Shown: positions 1 through 5,958, counted from the first letter of the stretch. The stretch is DNA of 5,958 nt from an uncultured Clostridia bacterium (GCA_934454215.1 CAKSGG010000182.1:1-5958); one strand, 5' to 3'. The notes: generated by a model from the sequence alone, not told the origin. Numbers and translations are program-made.

Positions 1-720
1 GTCCGCTGCGGCAGACAGATAGTTCTGCAAGAGGACTTAATGGAAGCTGTTGAGGTTATTATCGCCGGCAAGGAAAAGAAAGACAGAATTTTGTCGGATA
101 AGGAAAAACGCATAGTTTCGTTCCATGAGGTAGGTCATGCGCTTGCTACGGCTCTGCAAAAAAATACGCAGCCTGTGCAGAAAATTACTATTGTTCCGAG
201 AACTATGGGTTCGCTGGGATATACAATGCAGATGCCGGAGGAAGAGGAGCATTATCTGATGTCGAAAGCTGAAATACTTGACCAGATAACCGTATTTCTT
301 GCAGGACGTGCGGCGGAGGAAATCGTATTTGATACGCAGACAACAGGTGCGTCAAATGATATTGAACGTGCTACGGATTTGACAAGAAAAATGATAACCC
401 AGTACGGAATGTCCGATAAATTCGGTATGGCGGGACTGGAAAGCATTCAGAATAAGTATCTTGACGGAAGAAGTGTTTCAAATTGTTCCGAGGAAACAAA
501 GACGGAAATTGACAGCGAGGTTGTAAGGGTTCTTAAAGAAAGATACGCAATCGCAAAGCAATTATTAAATGACAACCGTGATGCGCTTGACAGAATTGCT
601 GAATTTCTTATTGATAAGGAAACGATTACAGGCGATGAGTTTATGGAAATTTTCAATGAAGTAAAGGAAGAAAGACTAAGAAAAAACGAAGATGAAGTAT
701 CTGATGAACAGGTGCATTAA
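1..720 (+). CDS. ftsH: ATP-dependent zinc metalloprotease FtsH, C-terminal part (5' end outside window)
   Basis: The frame is open from base 1, giving 239 visible residues; the N-terminal membrane segments and AAA+ ATPase core lie upstream of the window. FtsH is a membrane-anchored hexameric protease that unfolds and degrades misassembled membrane proteins and some regulators. The visible part begins at the end of the ATPase lid (EDLMEAVEVIIAG) and then covers the whole M41 peptidase domain. The zinc-binding motif HEVGH is at bases 124-138 (His and His as ligands, Glu catalytic). The third ligand is expected to be the Asp of SNDIE at 358-360, by analogy with the known FtsH structures. Other family hallmarks are IVPR, LGYT, the GRAAEE helix and QYGMSD. 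The segment QNKYLDGRSVSNC resembles FtsH paralogues common in gut Clostridia. The C-terminus is charged and ends in TAA at 718-720. The gene looks intact as far as it is seen. The ATG at base 40 is internal, not a start. The next gene has its own promoter beyond a terminator. Confidence 0.96.
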   Translation, partial: VRCGRQIVLQEDLMEAVEVIIAGKEKKDRILSDKEKRIVSFHEVGHALATALQKNTQPVQKITIVPRTMGSLGYTMQMPEEEEHYLMSKAEILDQITVFLAGRAAEEIVFDTQTTGASNDIERATDLTRKMITQYGMSDKFGMAGLESIQNKYLDGRSVSNCSEETKTEIDSEVVRVLKERYAIAKQLLNDNRDALDRIAEFLIDKETITGDEFMEIFNEVKEERLRKNEDEVSDEQVH

Positions 721-777
721 AAAAGCACTGCGACGGCGGCTATGTTAGAATATACAGCCGTTGTAGCAGTGCTTTTT
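721..777 (+). terminator. Rho-independent terminator of ftsH
   Basis: A long hairpin starts directly after the ftsH stop codon. The outer stem is GCACTGC (725-731) with GCAGTGC (766-772). After a one-base mismatch (G732/A765) the stem continues as ACGGCGGCT (733-741) with AGCCGTTGT (756-764), including two G-U pairs. The loop is about 14 bases. The right arm runs straight into TTTTT (773-777), and an A-run precedes the left arm, so a weaker effect on the opposite strand is also possible. It separates ftsH from the regulator/transporter module. Confidence 0.93.
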
Positions 778-791
778 ATCATTAAATTTGT

Positions 792-820
792 TTGACATAC
801 CGTGTAACTTATGGTATAAT
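792..820 (+). promoter_or_regulatory. Consensus sigma-A promoter of the TetR gene
   Basis: The -35 box TTGACA (792-797) and -10 box TATAAT (815-820) are both perfect and are separated by exactly 17 bases. A TG at 812-813 gives an extended -10 element. Transcription should start near base 827, leaving a 5' leader of about 28 nt before the ATG at 855. So strong a promoter on a repressor gene suggests that it is held down by autorepression. Confidence 0.9.
797..817. promoter_or_regulatory. Imperfect inverted repeat between -35 and -10, possible TetR operator
   Basis: ATACCGT (797-803) and ATGGTAT (811-817) form an inverted repeat matching at six of seven positions around a 7-bp spacer. It spans the region between the promoter boxes and overlaps both. 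A dyad of about 20 bp in this position is typical of self-regulated TetR-family genes, so binding by the adjacent TetR protein is a reasonable inference. The symmetry is imperfect and partly uses -10 bases, so chance cannot be excluded. Confidence 0.42.
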
Positions 821-841
821 ATAGAATGTGACAGAATGTAT

Positions 842-847
842 AAGGAG
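842..847 (+). promoter_or_regulatory. Ribosome binding site fixing the TetR start at ATG 855
   Basis: AAGGAG at 842-847 lies 7 bases before the ATG at 855-857. The in-frame GTG at 828 would lie at or next to the predicted transcription start, with no Shine-Dalgarno sequence, so the ATG is the better start. Confidence 0.88.
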
Positions 848-854
848 CAAGAGA

Positions 855-1421
855 ATGGCGAAATTTACAAGAGCGGCAATAATGCAATCATTTATGAAAT
901 TGCTTAATGAAATGCCCTTTGATAAAATAACCGTAAAGGATATTGTTGACGACTGCGGTATAAACAGAAACACATTTTATTATAATTTTCAGGATATTTA
1001 TGCACTGGTAGATGAAATACTTCAAAACGAAATTAATAAAATCGTCGAGGAACATAAAAAACCGTACTTATCGTGGCGGGAAGGTTTGTTATATACTGCG
1101 GATTTTGCACTGAAAAACAAGCGTGCGGTAATACATCTGCATAATTCCGTCAAACGGCAGCAATTTGAAAAGTATCTTGAAAAAGCAGTGTACGACGTTG
1201 TTTTTGAATTTGTTTCCATCGAGGCAAAAAGCAAAGATATACCGAAGGATGATTTGAATTTCATAGCGTCATTTTACAGCTATGCCTTGCTTGGGATGTT
1301 AAATAAGTGGATTGAAGACGGTATGACAACAAATTTTGATGATGTTATAAATAAAATAAGCATAGTACTTGACAGCAATATTGCTCAGGCTATTTCCTCA
1401 ATAGAAAAGGCTGACCGATAA
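855..1421 (+). CDS. TetR/AcrR-family transcriptional regulator
   Basis: This 188-residue protein has the usual length for the family. Residues 1-55 form the DNA-binding domain. The helix-turn-helix lies at about residues 25-46 (ITVKDIVDDCGINRNTFYYNF), with the family pattern in which the recognition helix ends in T-F-Y-x-x-F. The rest is predicted helical, the ligand-binding and dimerisation part. The segment around FIASFYSYALLGMLNKWIEDGM resembles C-terminal domains of clostridial TetR proteins (DhaS-like/TetR_C_8 type). Such proteins usually repress their own gene and a neighbouring transporter operon and release DNA on binding a small ligand. Here the strong promoter carries a dyad, and the transporter gene 117 bp downstream on the same strand carries a perfect palindrome. 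Control of that transporter is therefore the likely role, but it is inferred from position only. The ligand is unknown. I see no convincing terminator after the gene, so some read-through into the transporter gene is possible. Confidence 0.93.
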   Translation: MAKFTRAAIMQSFMKLLNEMPFDKITVKDIVDDCGINRNTFYYNFQDIYALVDEILQNEINKIVEEHKKPYLSWREGLLYTADFALKNKRAVIHLHNSVKRQQFEKYLEKAVYDVVFEFVSIEAKSKDIPKDDLNFIASFYSYALLGMLNKWIEDGMTTNFDDVINKISIVLDSNIAQAISSIEKADR

Positions 1422-1477
1422 ATTCAGACATATTCTTTGATTTGCCTAAATTTTATGCACTGGTCTTTTTTTGCCTG

Positions 1478-1506
1478 TTGTAAAAGCTGCGTCTTTTTAG
1501 TAAAAT
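1478..1506 (+). promoter_or_regulatory. Candidate promoter of the MMPL transporter operon
   Basis: A -35-like TTGTAA (1478-1483, 4 of 6 consensus bases) and a -10-like TAAAAT (1501-1506, 5 of 6) are separated by 17 bases. Transcription would start near 1513, inside the palindrome at 1506-1520. An alternative -10, GATAAT (1517-1522), has only a poor -35 partner (TTTTTA at 1494-1499). The rest of the 1422-1538 interval is A/T-rich and holds no gene that I can support. Confidence 0.55.
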
Positions 1507-1520
1507 ATCCTAATAGGATA
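1506..1520. promoter_or_regulatory. Perfect 15-bp palindrome, candidate operator of the transporter operon
   Basis: TATCCTA (1506-1512), a central A (1513) and TAGGATA (1514-1520) form a perfect inverted repeat. It begins at the last base of the candidate -10 box, covers the predicted transcription start and ends four bases before the ribosome binding site. A repressor bound here would block initiation. The adjacent TetR protein is the obvious candidate, although the half-site differs from the dyad in the tetR promoter (TATCC versus ATACC). It is too short and A/T-rich to be a terminator and has no U-tract. Confidence 0.6.
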
Positions 1521-1523
1521 ATT

Positions 1524-1531
1524 AAAGGAGG
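1524..1531 (+). promoter_or_regulatory. Strong ribosome binding site fixing the GTG start at 1539
   Basis: AAAGGAGG (1524-1531) lies 7 bases upstream of GTG 1539. The codon directly before the GTG is an in-frame TGA (1536-1538), so no start further upstream in this frame is possible. Confidence 0.9.
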
Positions 1532-1538
1532 GTTTTGA

Positions 1539-3995
1539 GTGAAAGAGAATAATAGCGGTGATTCCTTTTTGCTTAAGGTTTCCGCAGGAATTGTAAATAA
1601 AAAGAATATAGTATTTATTATATATATAGCGGCACTTATTTTTTCGGTTATTGCACAGGGTTGGGTAAAGGTATGCGACGATATTACGGCATATTTGCCC
1701 GATGATACCGAAACAAGGCAAGGGCTTACGATTATGGAGGATGAGTTTGTAACATATGCCACATCAAAGGTTATGGTTATAAATATTACATATGACGAAG
1801 CCGAAAAGATAAATGATAAAATTAAGGAACTGCCCGACGTTAATATTGTTGATTTTGACGATACGGAGGACCATTACAAAGACGGCTGTGCATTATTCGA
1901 TATTACCTTGAAAAGCGAAGAAGGCGATGAGAAAACAAAAGAGGGCTACAGTCAAATAAGAGAGCTTTTATCGGGCTATGACACGTATATATCAGAAAGT
2001 GATTCGGATGATTCGGCATCATTGGACGCTGAAATGAATGTTGTTTTGATTGTTGCGGCAATTATAATTGTTTCGGTGTTGTTATTTACATCTCAGACAT
2101 ACATGGAGGTTCCTGTTCTTTTGCTGACGTTTATTGCGGCGGCTTTATTGAACAAAGGAACAAATTATATGCTGGGCGAGATTTCGTTTATATCAAATTC
2201 GGTTACCGCAATATTGCAGCTTGCATTGTCTATTGACTATGCCATTATTATGATACATCATTACAGCGAGGAAAGACAATTCCATGACCAGCATGACGCA
2301 GTAGTGTACGCCTTATCAAAATCCATTGTAGAAATATCATCAAGCTCGCTCACGACTATATCGGGCTTGCTTGCGCTTATGTTTATGCAGTTCAGAATAG
2401 GATTTGACTTAGGACTGTGTCTGATAAAATCTATATTTTTCAGTTTGCTGTGCGTATTTACGCTTATGCCCTGCCTGTTAATGCTGTTCGGTAAATATAT
2501 TGATAAAACGCATCATAAAAATTTTGTGCCGAATGTTTCGGGTTTGGGCAGTATCGTATATAAGCTACGCATGATAGTGCCTCCTGTATTTGTGGCAGTT
2601 ATAGCAGTAGGGTATATGCTTTCTTCAAAGTGCCCGTTTGTATATGACGCAACCTCATCTGAAACAAGTAGAAAAAATGACACTCAGATTGCGGCTGAAA
2701 TGATTGAATCGGAGTTTGGAAAAAATAATATAGCTGCTTTAATTATTCCGAAGGGCGATTACGATAAAGAAAAAAAACTGATAAAGGACCTTGAACAGCA
2801 CAAAGAAATAAAAAAGATAACAAGTTTGTCGAGTGTTGAAGCCAAGGACGGTTATGTGCTTACCGATAAGCTTACACCAAGACAGTTTTCCGAGCTTACA
2901 GATATTGATATTGAGCTGGCAAAGGCATTATATATGGCATATGCGGCAGAAAATGAAGAATACAGTAAGCTTGTAGGAAATCTTGACAGCTTTGGTGTGC
3001 CGCTTATGGATATGTTTATGTTTGTATACGACTTGAAGAGAGACGGATACGTGAAGTTTGACGGAGATATGGCAAAAGACTTGGACGATTTGTATTTACA
3101 GCTTGATAATGCGGATAAACAGCTCATGGGAAAAGAATATACGAGAATGTTGGTAAATCTTGACTTGCCGACAGAGGGAGAGGATACGTTTAAGTTTATT
3201 GATACGGTTCATGAAATTACAGCAAAGTATTATGATACATCATTCTTTGTGGGTAATTCTACAAGCAGTTATGACTTGTCAAAATCATTTGCAAACGATA
3301 ATGTTTTGATAAGTATACTATCGGTATTGTTCGTTATTATAGTACTGTTCTTTACGTTTAAGAGCGCAGGGCTTCCTATACTGCTTATTGCTGTTATTCA
3401 AGGAAGTGTTTGGCTGAACTTCTCAATTCCGTATCTGACTGACAACCCGATGTTCTTCTTGAGCTATCTGATTGTAAGTTCAATTCAGATGGGAGCAAAT
3501 ATTGACTATGCTATAGTAATATCAAGCAGATATATGGAATTGAAAGATAAAACAGATATAAAAAAGGCAATGAGAGAAACGCTGAATTTTGCATTTCCTA
3601 CAGTATTGACCTCGGGAAGTATCCTTGCAGCGGCAGGTTTCCTGATAGGAAAGCTGTCGACGCAGCCGGCAATCGTTTCAATAGGTTCAACATTATGTTC
3701 GGGTACGCTTATGTCAATGTTTCTTGTTATGTGCGTACTGCCTGAGATTCTGCTTTTGGGAGATACGATTATAGAAAAGACTAAATTTACAATAAAAACA
3801 CCTGAAATTGTTCATAAGGAAACGGGAAGGTTTTTGGTCAACGGACGTGTCAGGGGTTATATAAGCGGCTTTGTGGACGCTGATATTCACGGACTTGTCA
3901 GAGGTGATATGGCTGCAAATGTAAATGTTAATAATGTCATAAAGGAAAATGAAACGGAGGCGAAGAACGATGAGCTTGAGGAAGCAAAAAAATAA
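1539..3995 (+). CDS. MMPL-family (RND superfamily) transporter
   Basis: This 818-residue integral membrane protein has the classic duplicated RND layout. TM1 is at about residues 24-40, followed by an extracellular domain (41-166) and TM2-TM6 (about 167-185, 190-206, 218-240, 266-284, 291-316). TM7 (344-362) is followed by a second extracellular domain (363-587) and TM8-TM12 (about 588-606, 611-630, 638-661, 685-704, 712-740). TM4 and TM10 each carry the Asp-Tyr pair of MMPL transporters (SIDYAI, Asp233/Tyr234; NIDYAI, Asp656/Tyr657), thought to relay protons. Each is followed by the expected S/T-G-rich TM5/TM11. Family members use the proton gradient to export lipids or amphiphilic compounds; the substrate here cannot be deduced. 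The cytoplasmic tail (about 741-818) contains a short V/I-x-G repeat stretch (about 767-791) resembling a fragment of beta-solenoid. Start: GTG with a strong ribosome binding site. The last 26 bases overlap the next gene, implying translational coupling. Regulation is probably through the palindrome at the promoter. Confidence 0.93.
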   Translation: MKENNSGDSFLLKVSAGIVNKKNIVFIIYIAALIFSVIAQGWVKVCDDITAYLPDDTETRQGLTIMEDEFVTYATSKVMVINITYDEAEKINDKIKELPDVNIVDFDDTEDHYKDGCALFDITLKSEEGDEKTKEGYSQIRELLSGYDTYISESDSDDSASLDAEMNVVLIVAAIIIVSVLLFTSQTYMEVPVLLLTFIAAALLNKGTNYMLGEISFISNSVTAILQLALSIDYAIIMIHHYSEERQFHDQHDAVVYALSKSIVEISSSSLTTISGLLALMFMQFRIGFDLGLCLIKSIFFSLLCVFTLMPCLLMLFGKYIDKTHHKNFVPNVSGLGSIVYKLRMIVPPVFVAVIAVGYMLSSKCPFVYDATSSETSRKNDTQIAAEMIESEFGKNNIAALIIPKGDYDKEKKLIKDLEQHKEIKKITSLSSVEAKDGYVLTDKLTPRQFSELTDIDIELAKALYMAYAAENEEYSKLVGNLDSFGVPLMDMFMFVYDLKRDGYVKFDGDMAKDLDDLYLQLDNADKQLMGKEYTRMLVNLDLPTEGEDTFKFIDTVHEITAKYYDTSFFVGNSTSSYDLSKSFANDNVLISILSVLFVIIVLFFTFKSAGLPILLIAVIQGSVWLNFSIPYLTDNPMFFLSYLIVSSIQMGANIDYAIVISSRYMELKDKTDIKKAMRETLNFAFPTVLTSGSILAAAGFLIGKLSTQPAIVSIGSTLCSGTLMSMFLVMCVLPEILLLGDTIIEKTKFTIKTPEIVHKETGRFLVNGRVRGYISGFVDADIHGLVRGDMAANVNVNNVIKENETEAKNDELEEAKK
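3956..3960 (+). promoter_or_regulatory. Ribosome binding site for the secreted protein, inside the transporter gene
   Basis: GGAGG at 3956-3960 lies 9 bases before ATG 3970, inside the 3' end of the transporter gene. It supports ATG 3970 as the start and coupled translation, since the transporter stop codon at 3993-3995 lies just downstream of this start. Confidence 0.82.
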
Positions 3996-5958
3996 ATTAA
4001 CAGCTTTTGTTTTGGCGGCGGCGTTTTTTGTACCGATTCTTGCTCCTATGTCATTGGCTGAAAATGACGGCAATACAATAAAAATAGCGACTGCCGAAGA
4101 ATTTACGGATTTTGCGAAAAAATGCAAAACCGATAAATGGTCTCACGGTAAAACGGTCGAGCTTACAGCCGATATTGATTTTTCAAAAACAGGCTTTTCG
4201 CCTGTTCCCACGTTCGGAGGAACATTTAAAGGCAGCGGGCATAAAATAACGGGTGTAAATATTACAGGTAAAGGTTCGTATCAAGGAGTATTCCGTTATG
4301 TTCAAACAGGCGGAAAAGTAGATAATTTAAGAGTTGAAGGAAAGATTTCACCCGATGGCAGCCGAAAATATATCGGAGGTATAGTCGGAGAAAACAGCGG
4401 TGAAATAACAAGCTGTACTTTTACAGGAGATGTTTCAGGCAGTGCTTCTGTCGGCGGAATATGCGGATATATAACAAAAACCGGTATTGTGAGCGGATGT
4501 GATTTTAACGGAACGGTAAGCGGAGAAAGCTATACGGGAGGAATATGCGGACAGAATTACGGAACTGTCAAACAAACCGAAAATCACGGAAGTGTAAATA
4601 CAAAAAATATTGAATCTGATAAGTCACTTCAGGATATAAATGTTAATCTTGATATTGATACATTGGAAACGGAGGACAAAACAGAACTGATTGATACAAA
4701 TACAGATACCGGCGGTATTTGCGGATATACAAAAGGAACTGTATCGGGCTGTAAAAATTACGGAAATGTAGGCTATAAGTCAGTCGGCTATAATACAGGC
4801 GGAATAAGCGGAAGAACTGCCGGATATATCAGCGAATGTGAAAATCACGGAGAAATAAACGGAAGAAAAGATATAGGTGGTATATCAGGTCAGGCTGAGC
4901 CGTATATCTTGCTTGAATATTCGGGAGATATTCTTGAAGATATGAATTCGACTCTTTCGGAGGTCAGAGATATTATAAATGACAGTTTTGATTCCGAAAG
5001 CGGAATATCGGGCAGCCTTGACGGAGCAAATGATGCGCTCGCAGATGTGACCGACAAAATAAACAAAGCTATTACAGGTGTATCCGATAGTATAGGCTTG
5101 CTTTCAGATGACATAACAAACTATTCGGACAGTGTTTCGCAAAATGTAAATGACCTTACAGACAGACTTGACAAATCTCTTGAACAATCAGAAACTGTTT
5201 TTGATAATCTTAGCGGAAGTACCGACAAAATGGGAGATGGTTTGCTTAATCTGGAGAATAGCTGTGAATATTTAAAAAATTCAATTGAAGATATGAAAAC
5301 ATCACTTGATAAGACAAGCGGAGCGGCTACGGATATAAGAGATGCTGCGGAATATCTTGAATCAGCTTCAAAAAATTTATCTTCAGCTATGGATGATTTG
5401 GAAAGCGGCGCTTCTGCATTGAAAAGCGGAGTTAAAAAGCTGCAAAGAGCTGTACGAAAACTTCAAGAGGCGATAAAGGCTAAAGATGATGCAAAGGATG
5501 ACTTGAAAAGTATTTTCAGAGAAATATGGCAGACGTTGGGAGAAATCCTTGATGCCTTGCTGAAATCGGAGAACGGTATACAAAAAGTTGCGGAAATAAT
5601 ACAGGGACTGAAAGATAAAGGCTTTTTAAAAAATATTAATGATGAAACAATAACAAGTTTAAAAAACCTTGCAAATTGTTACAGAACAATAGCGCAGAAT
5701 ATAATTTCTGTACGTGATGCTATCTTAATATTAGCAGAGGATTTTGACATTTATTCATTCAGTTCGGCATTTGATTTAATGGGTAAGGCTTTTGATGATT
5801 TGGCTATATCATTTGACAGGTTAAGCAGTGCTTCTGTAAAATTAAGAGATGCTGTCGACGGATTGAATAATGCTTCCGATGATGCATCAAATGCTGTAAA
5901 TTCAGCAAAAGATGGTCTTGCGAATATGAAAGACGGGGCTGATTTGCTTAAAAATTCG
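3970..5958 (+). CDS. Secreted GLUG-repeat / helical heptad protein, 3' end outside window
   Basis: The frame is open from ATG 3970 to the window edge (663 codons, no stop). Residues 1-30 are a Sec signal peptide: basic start (SLRKQKNK), hydrophobic core and likely cleavage after SLA (residue 30). Residues 38-125 are beta-rich, with a TFKGSGHKITGVNI segment typical of the lead-in to GLUG proteins. Six GGI-x-G repeats follow (about 135-308), probably a beta-solenoid, with an Asp/Thr-rich insert at about 211-245. From about 320 the sequence becomes helical, rich in Asp, Ser, Leu and Lys with regular hydrophobic spacing and some xxxLxxG-type heptads (for example LESGASALKSGV), a repeat style known from YhgE/Pip and some Firmicute MMPL proteins. 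No membrane segment after the signal peptide and no catalytic motif is visible; a C-terminal anchor may lie beyond the edge. Overlap with the transporter gene suggests an extracellular accessory for the pump. I know of no established function; a surface adhesin role is an alternative. Confidence 0.88.
   Translation, partial: MSLRKQKNKLTAFVLAAAFFVPILAPMSLAENDGNTIKIATAEEFTDFAKKCKTDKWSHGKTVELTADIDFSKTGFSPVPTFGGTFKGSGHKITGVNITGKGSYQGVFRYVQTGGKVDNLRVEGKISPDGSRKYIGGIVGENSGEITSCTFTGDVSGSASVGGICGYITKTGIVSGCDFNGTVSGESYTGGICGQNYGTVKQTENHGSVNTKNIESDKSLQDINVNLDIDTLETEDKTELIDTNTDTGGICGYTKGTVSGCKNYGNVGYKSVGYNTGGISGRTAGYISECENHGEINGRKDIGGISGQAEPYILLEYSGDILEDMNSTLSEVRDIINDSFDSESGISGSLDGANDALADVTDKINKAITGVSDSIGLLSDDITNYSDSVSQNVNDLTDRLDKSLEQSETVFDNLSGSTDKMGDGLLNLENSCEYLKNSIEDMKTSLDKTSGAATDIRDAAEYLESASKNLSSAMDDLESGASALKSGVKKLQRAVRKLQEAIKAKDDAKDDLKSIFREIWQTLGEILDALLKSENGIQKVAEIIQGLKDKGFLKNINDETITSLKNLANCYRTIAQNIISVRDAILILAEDFDIYSFSSAFDLMGKAFDDLAISFDRLSSASVKLRDAVDGLNNASDDASNAVNSAKDGLANMKDGADLLKNS
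4369..4899 (+). repeat. Six GLUG-like repeats within the secreted protein gene
   Basis: These bases encode about residues 134-310 of the secreted protein. The repeat cores are GGIVG, GGICG, GGICG, GGICG, GGISG and GGISG, each followed by a pattern like N-x-G-x-I/V-x-x-C-x-x-x-G-x-V/I. Spacing is about 24-28 residues, except for a longer gap between the third and fourth repeats. At DNA level GGAATATGCGGA occurs identically at 4456-4467 and 4540-4551. The repeats match the GLUG motif style (named after a G-L-U-G pattern in surface proteins) and are expected to stack as a beta-solenoid. They are protein-level repeats, not a mobile or CRISPR element. Confidence 0.8.

Noticed and set aside
1..720. 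ftsH as a truncated or broken gene
   Set aside because: The frame is open from base 1 with recognisable FtsH sequence upstream of the first internal ATG, so the missing part is due to the window edge. The Val in HEVGH is at a variable position of the HExxH motif.
823..839. Direct repeat AGAATGT at 823-829 and 833-839 in the tetR leader
   Set aside because: The 10-bp spacing is suggestive of a binding site on one DNA face, but the repeat is short and A/T-rich and nothing else supports it.
828..857. GTG at 828 as start of the TetR protein (nine extra residues)
   Set aside because: It lies at the predicted transcription start and lacks a Shine-Dalgarno sequence, while ATG 855 has AAGGAG at ideal spacing and gives a normal TetR N-terminus.
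1441..1476. Direct repeat TTTGCCT at 1441-1447 and 1470-1476
   Set aside because: Only seven bases in A/T-rich DNA, with no symmetry and no relation to the promoter boxes.
1422..1500. Terminator after the TetR gene (T-runs near 1465-1472 and 1494-1498)
   Set aside because: No stable hairpin precedes either T-run; the best stem (AAAAG with CTTTT, 1482-1497) is only five weak pairs.
1424..1762. Open frame of 112 codons on the minus strand covering the tetR-transporter intergenic region
   Set aside because: Most of it is antisense to the start of the transporter gene, no recognisable domain is encoded, and the intergenic part is explained by promoter, palindrome and ribosome binding site of the plus-strand gene.
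3714..4127. Open frame of 137 codons on the minus strand across the transporter/secreted protein junction
   Set aside because: It is antisense to two well-supported genes, its sequence is low-complexity Phe/Ile/Lys-rich, and it has no family features.
4369..4899. GLUG repeats as evidence for an IgA peptidase or protease
   Set aside because: The motif occurs in such proteins but is not catalytic, and no protease motif is visible in the 663 residues.

Overview
The window looks like chromosomal DNA from a low-GC, Gram-positive anaerobe of the class Clostridia, probably in the Lachnospiraceae/Oscillospiraceae range. The evidence is the A/T-rich third codon positions, strong AAGGAG-type ribosome binding sites, consensus sigma-A promoters, and protein sequences that read like gut clostridial homologues. 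I cannot name a genus from sequence alone. All four genes lie on the plus strand. There is no RNA gene, mobile element, CRISPR array or replication origin that I can support.

Region 1 (1-777) is the 3' part of an ftsH (membrane AAA+ zinc protease) gene. It contains the complete peptidase domain and is closed by a strong intrinsic terminator, so it is transcriptionally separated from what follows.

Region 2 (792-1421) is a TetR/AcrR-family regulator. Its promoter is essentially perfect (TTGACA, 17-bp spacer, extended TGN-TATAAT), and an imperfect dyad lies between the two promoter boxes. This is the usual layout of an autorepressed TetR gene.

Region 3 (1422-5958) starts with a 117-bp intergenic region holding a second promoter candidate. 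A perfect 15-bp palindrome (TATCCTA-A-TAGGATA) sits over its predicted transcription start and is a good operator candidate. Downstream is an 818-residue MMPL/RND-superfamily transporter with 12 predicted membrane segments and an Asp-Tyr pair in each half. Its last 26 bases overlap the start of a second large gene that runs off the right edge (at least 663 codons). That gene encodes a Sec-exported protein with six GLUG-like (GGI-G) repeats, followed by more than 340 residues of helical, heptad-like sequence.

Taken together, regions 2 and 3 look like a regulated export or efflux module: a repressor, a proton-driven membrane pump, and a translationally coupled extracellular beta-solenoid/helical partner. 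The regulator-pump part is familiar. The dedicated secreted partner, which could act as a wall-spanning accessory to the pump in a cell without an outer membrane, is the least understood and most interesting part of the window. Its substrate and function cannot be read from the sequence.
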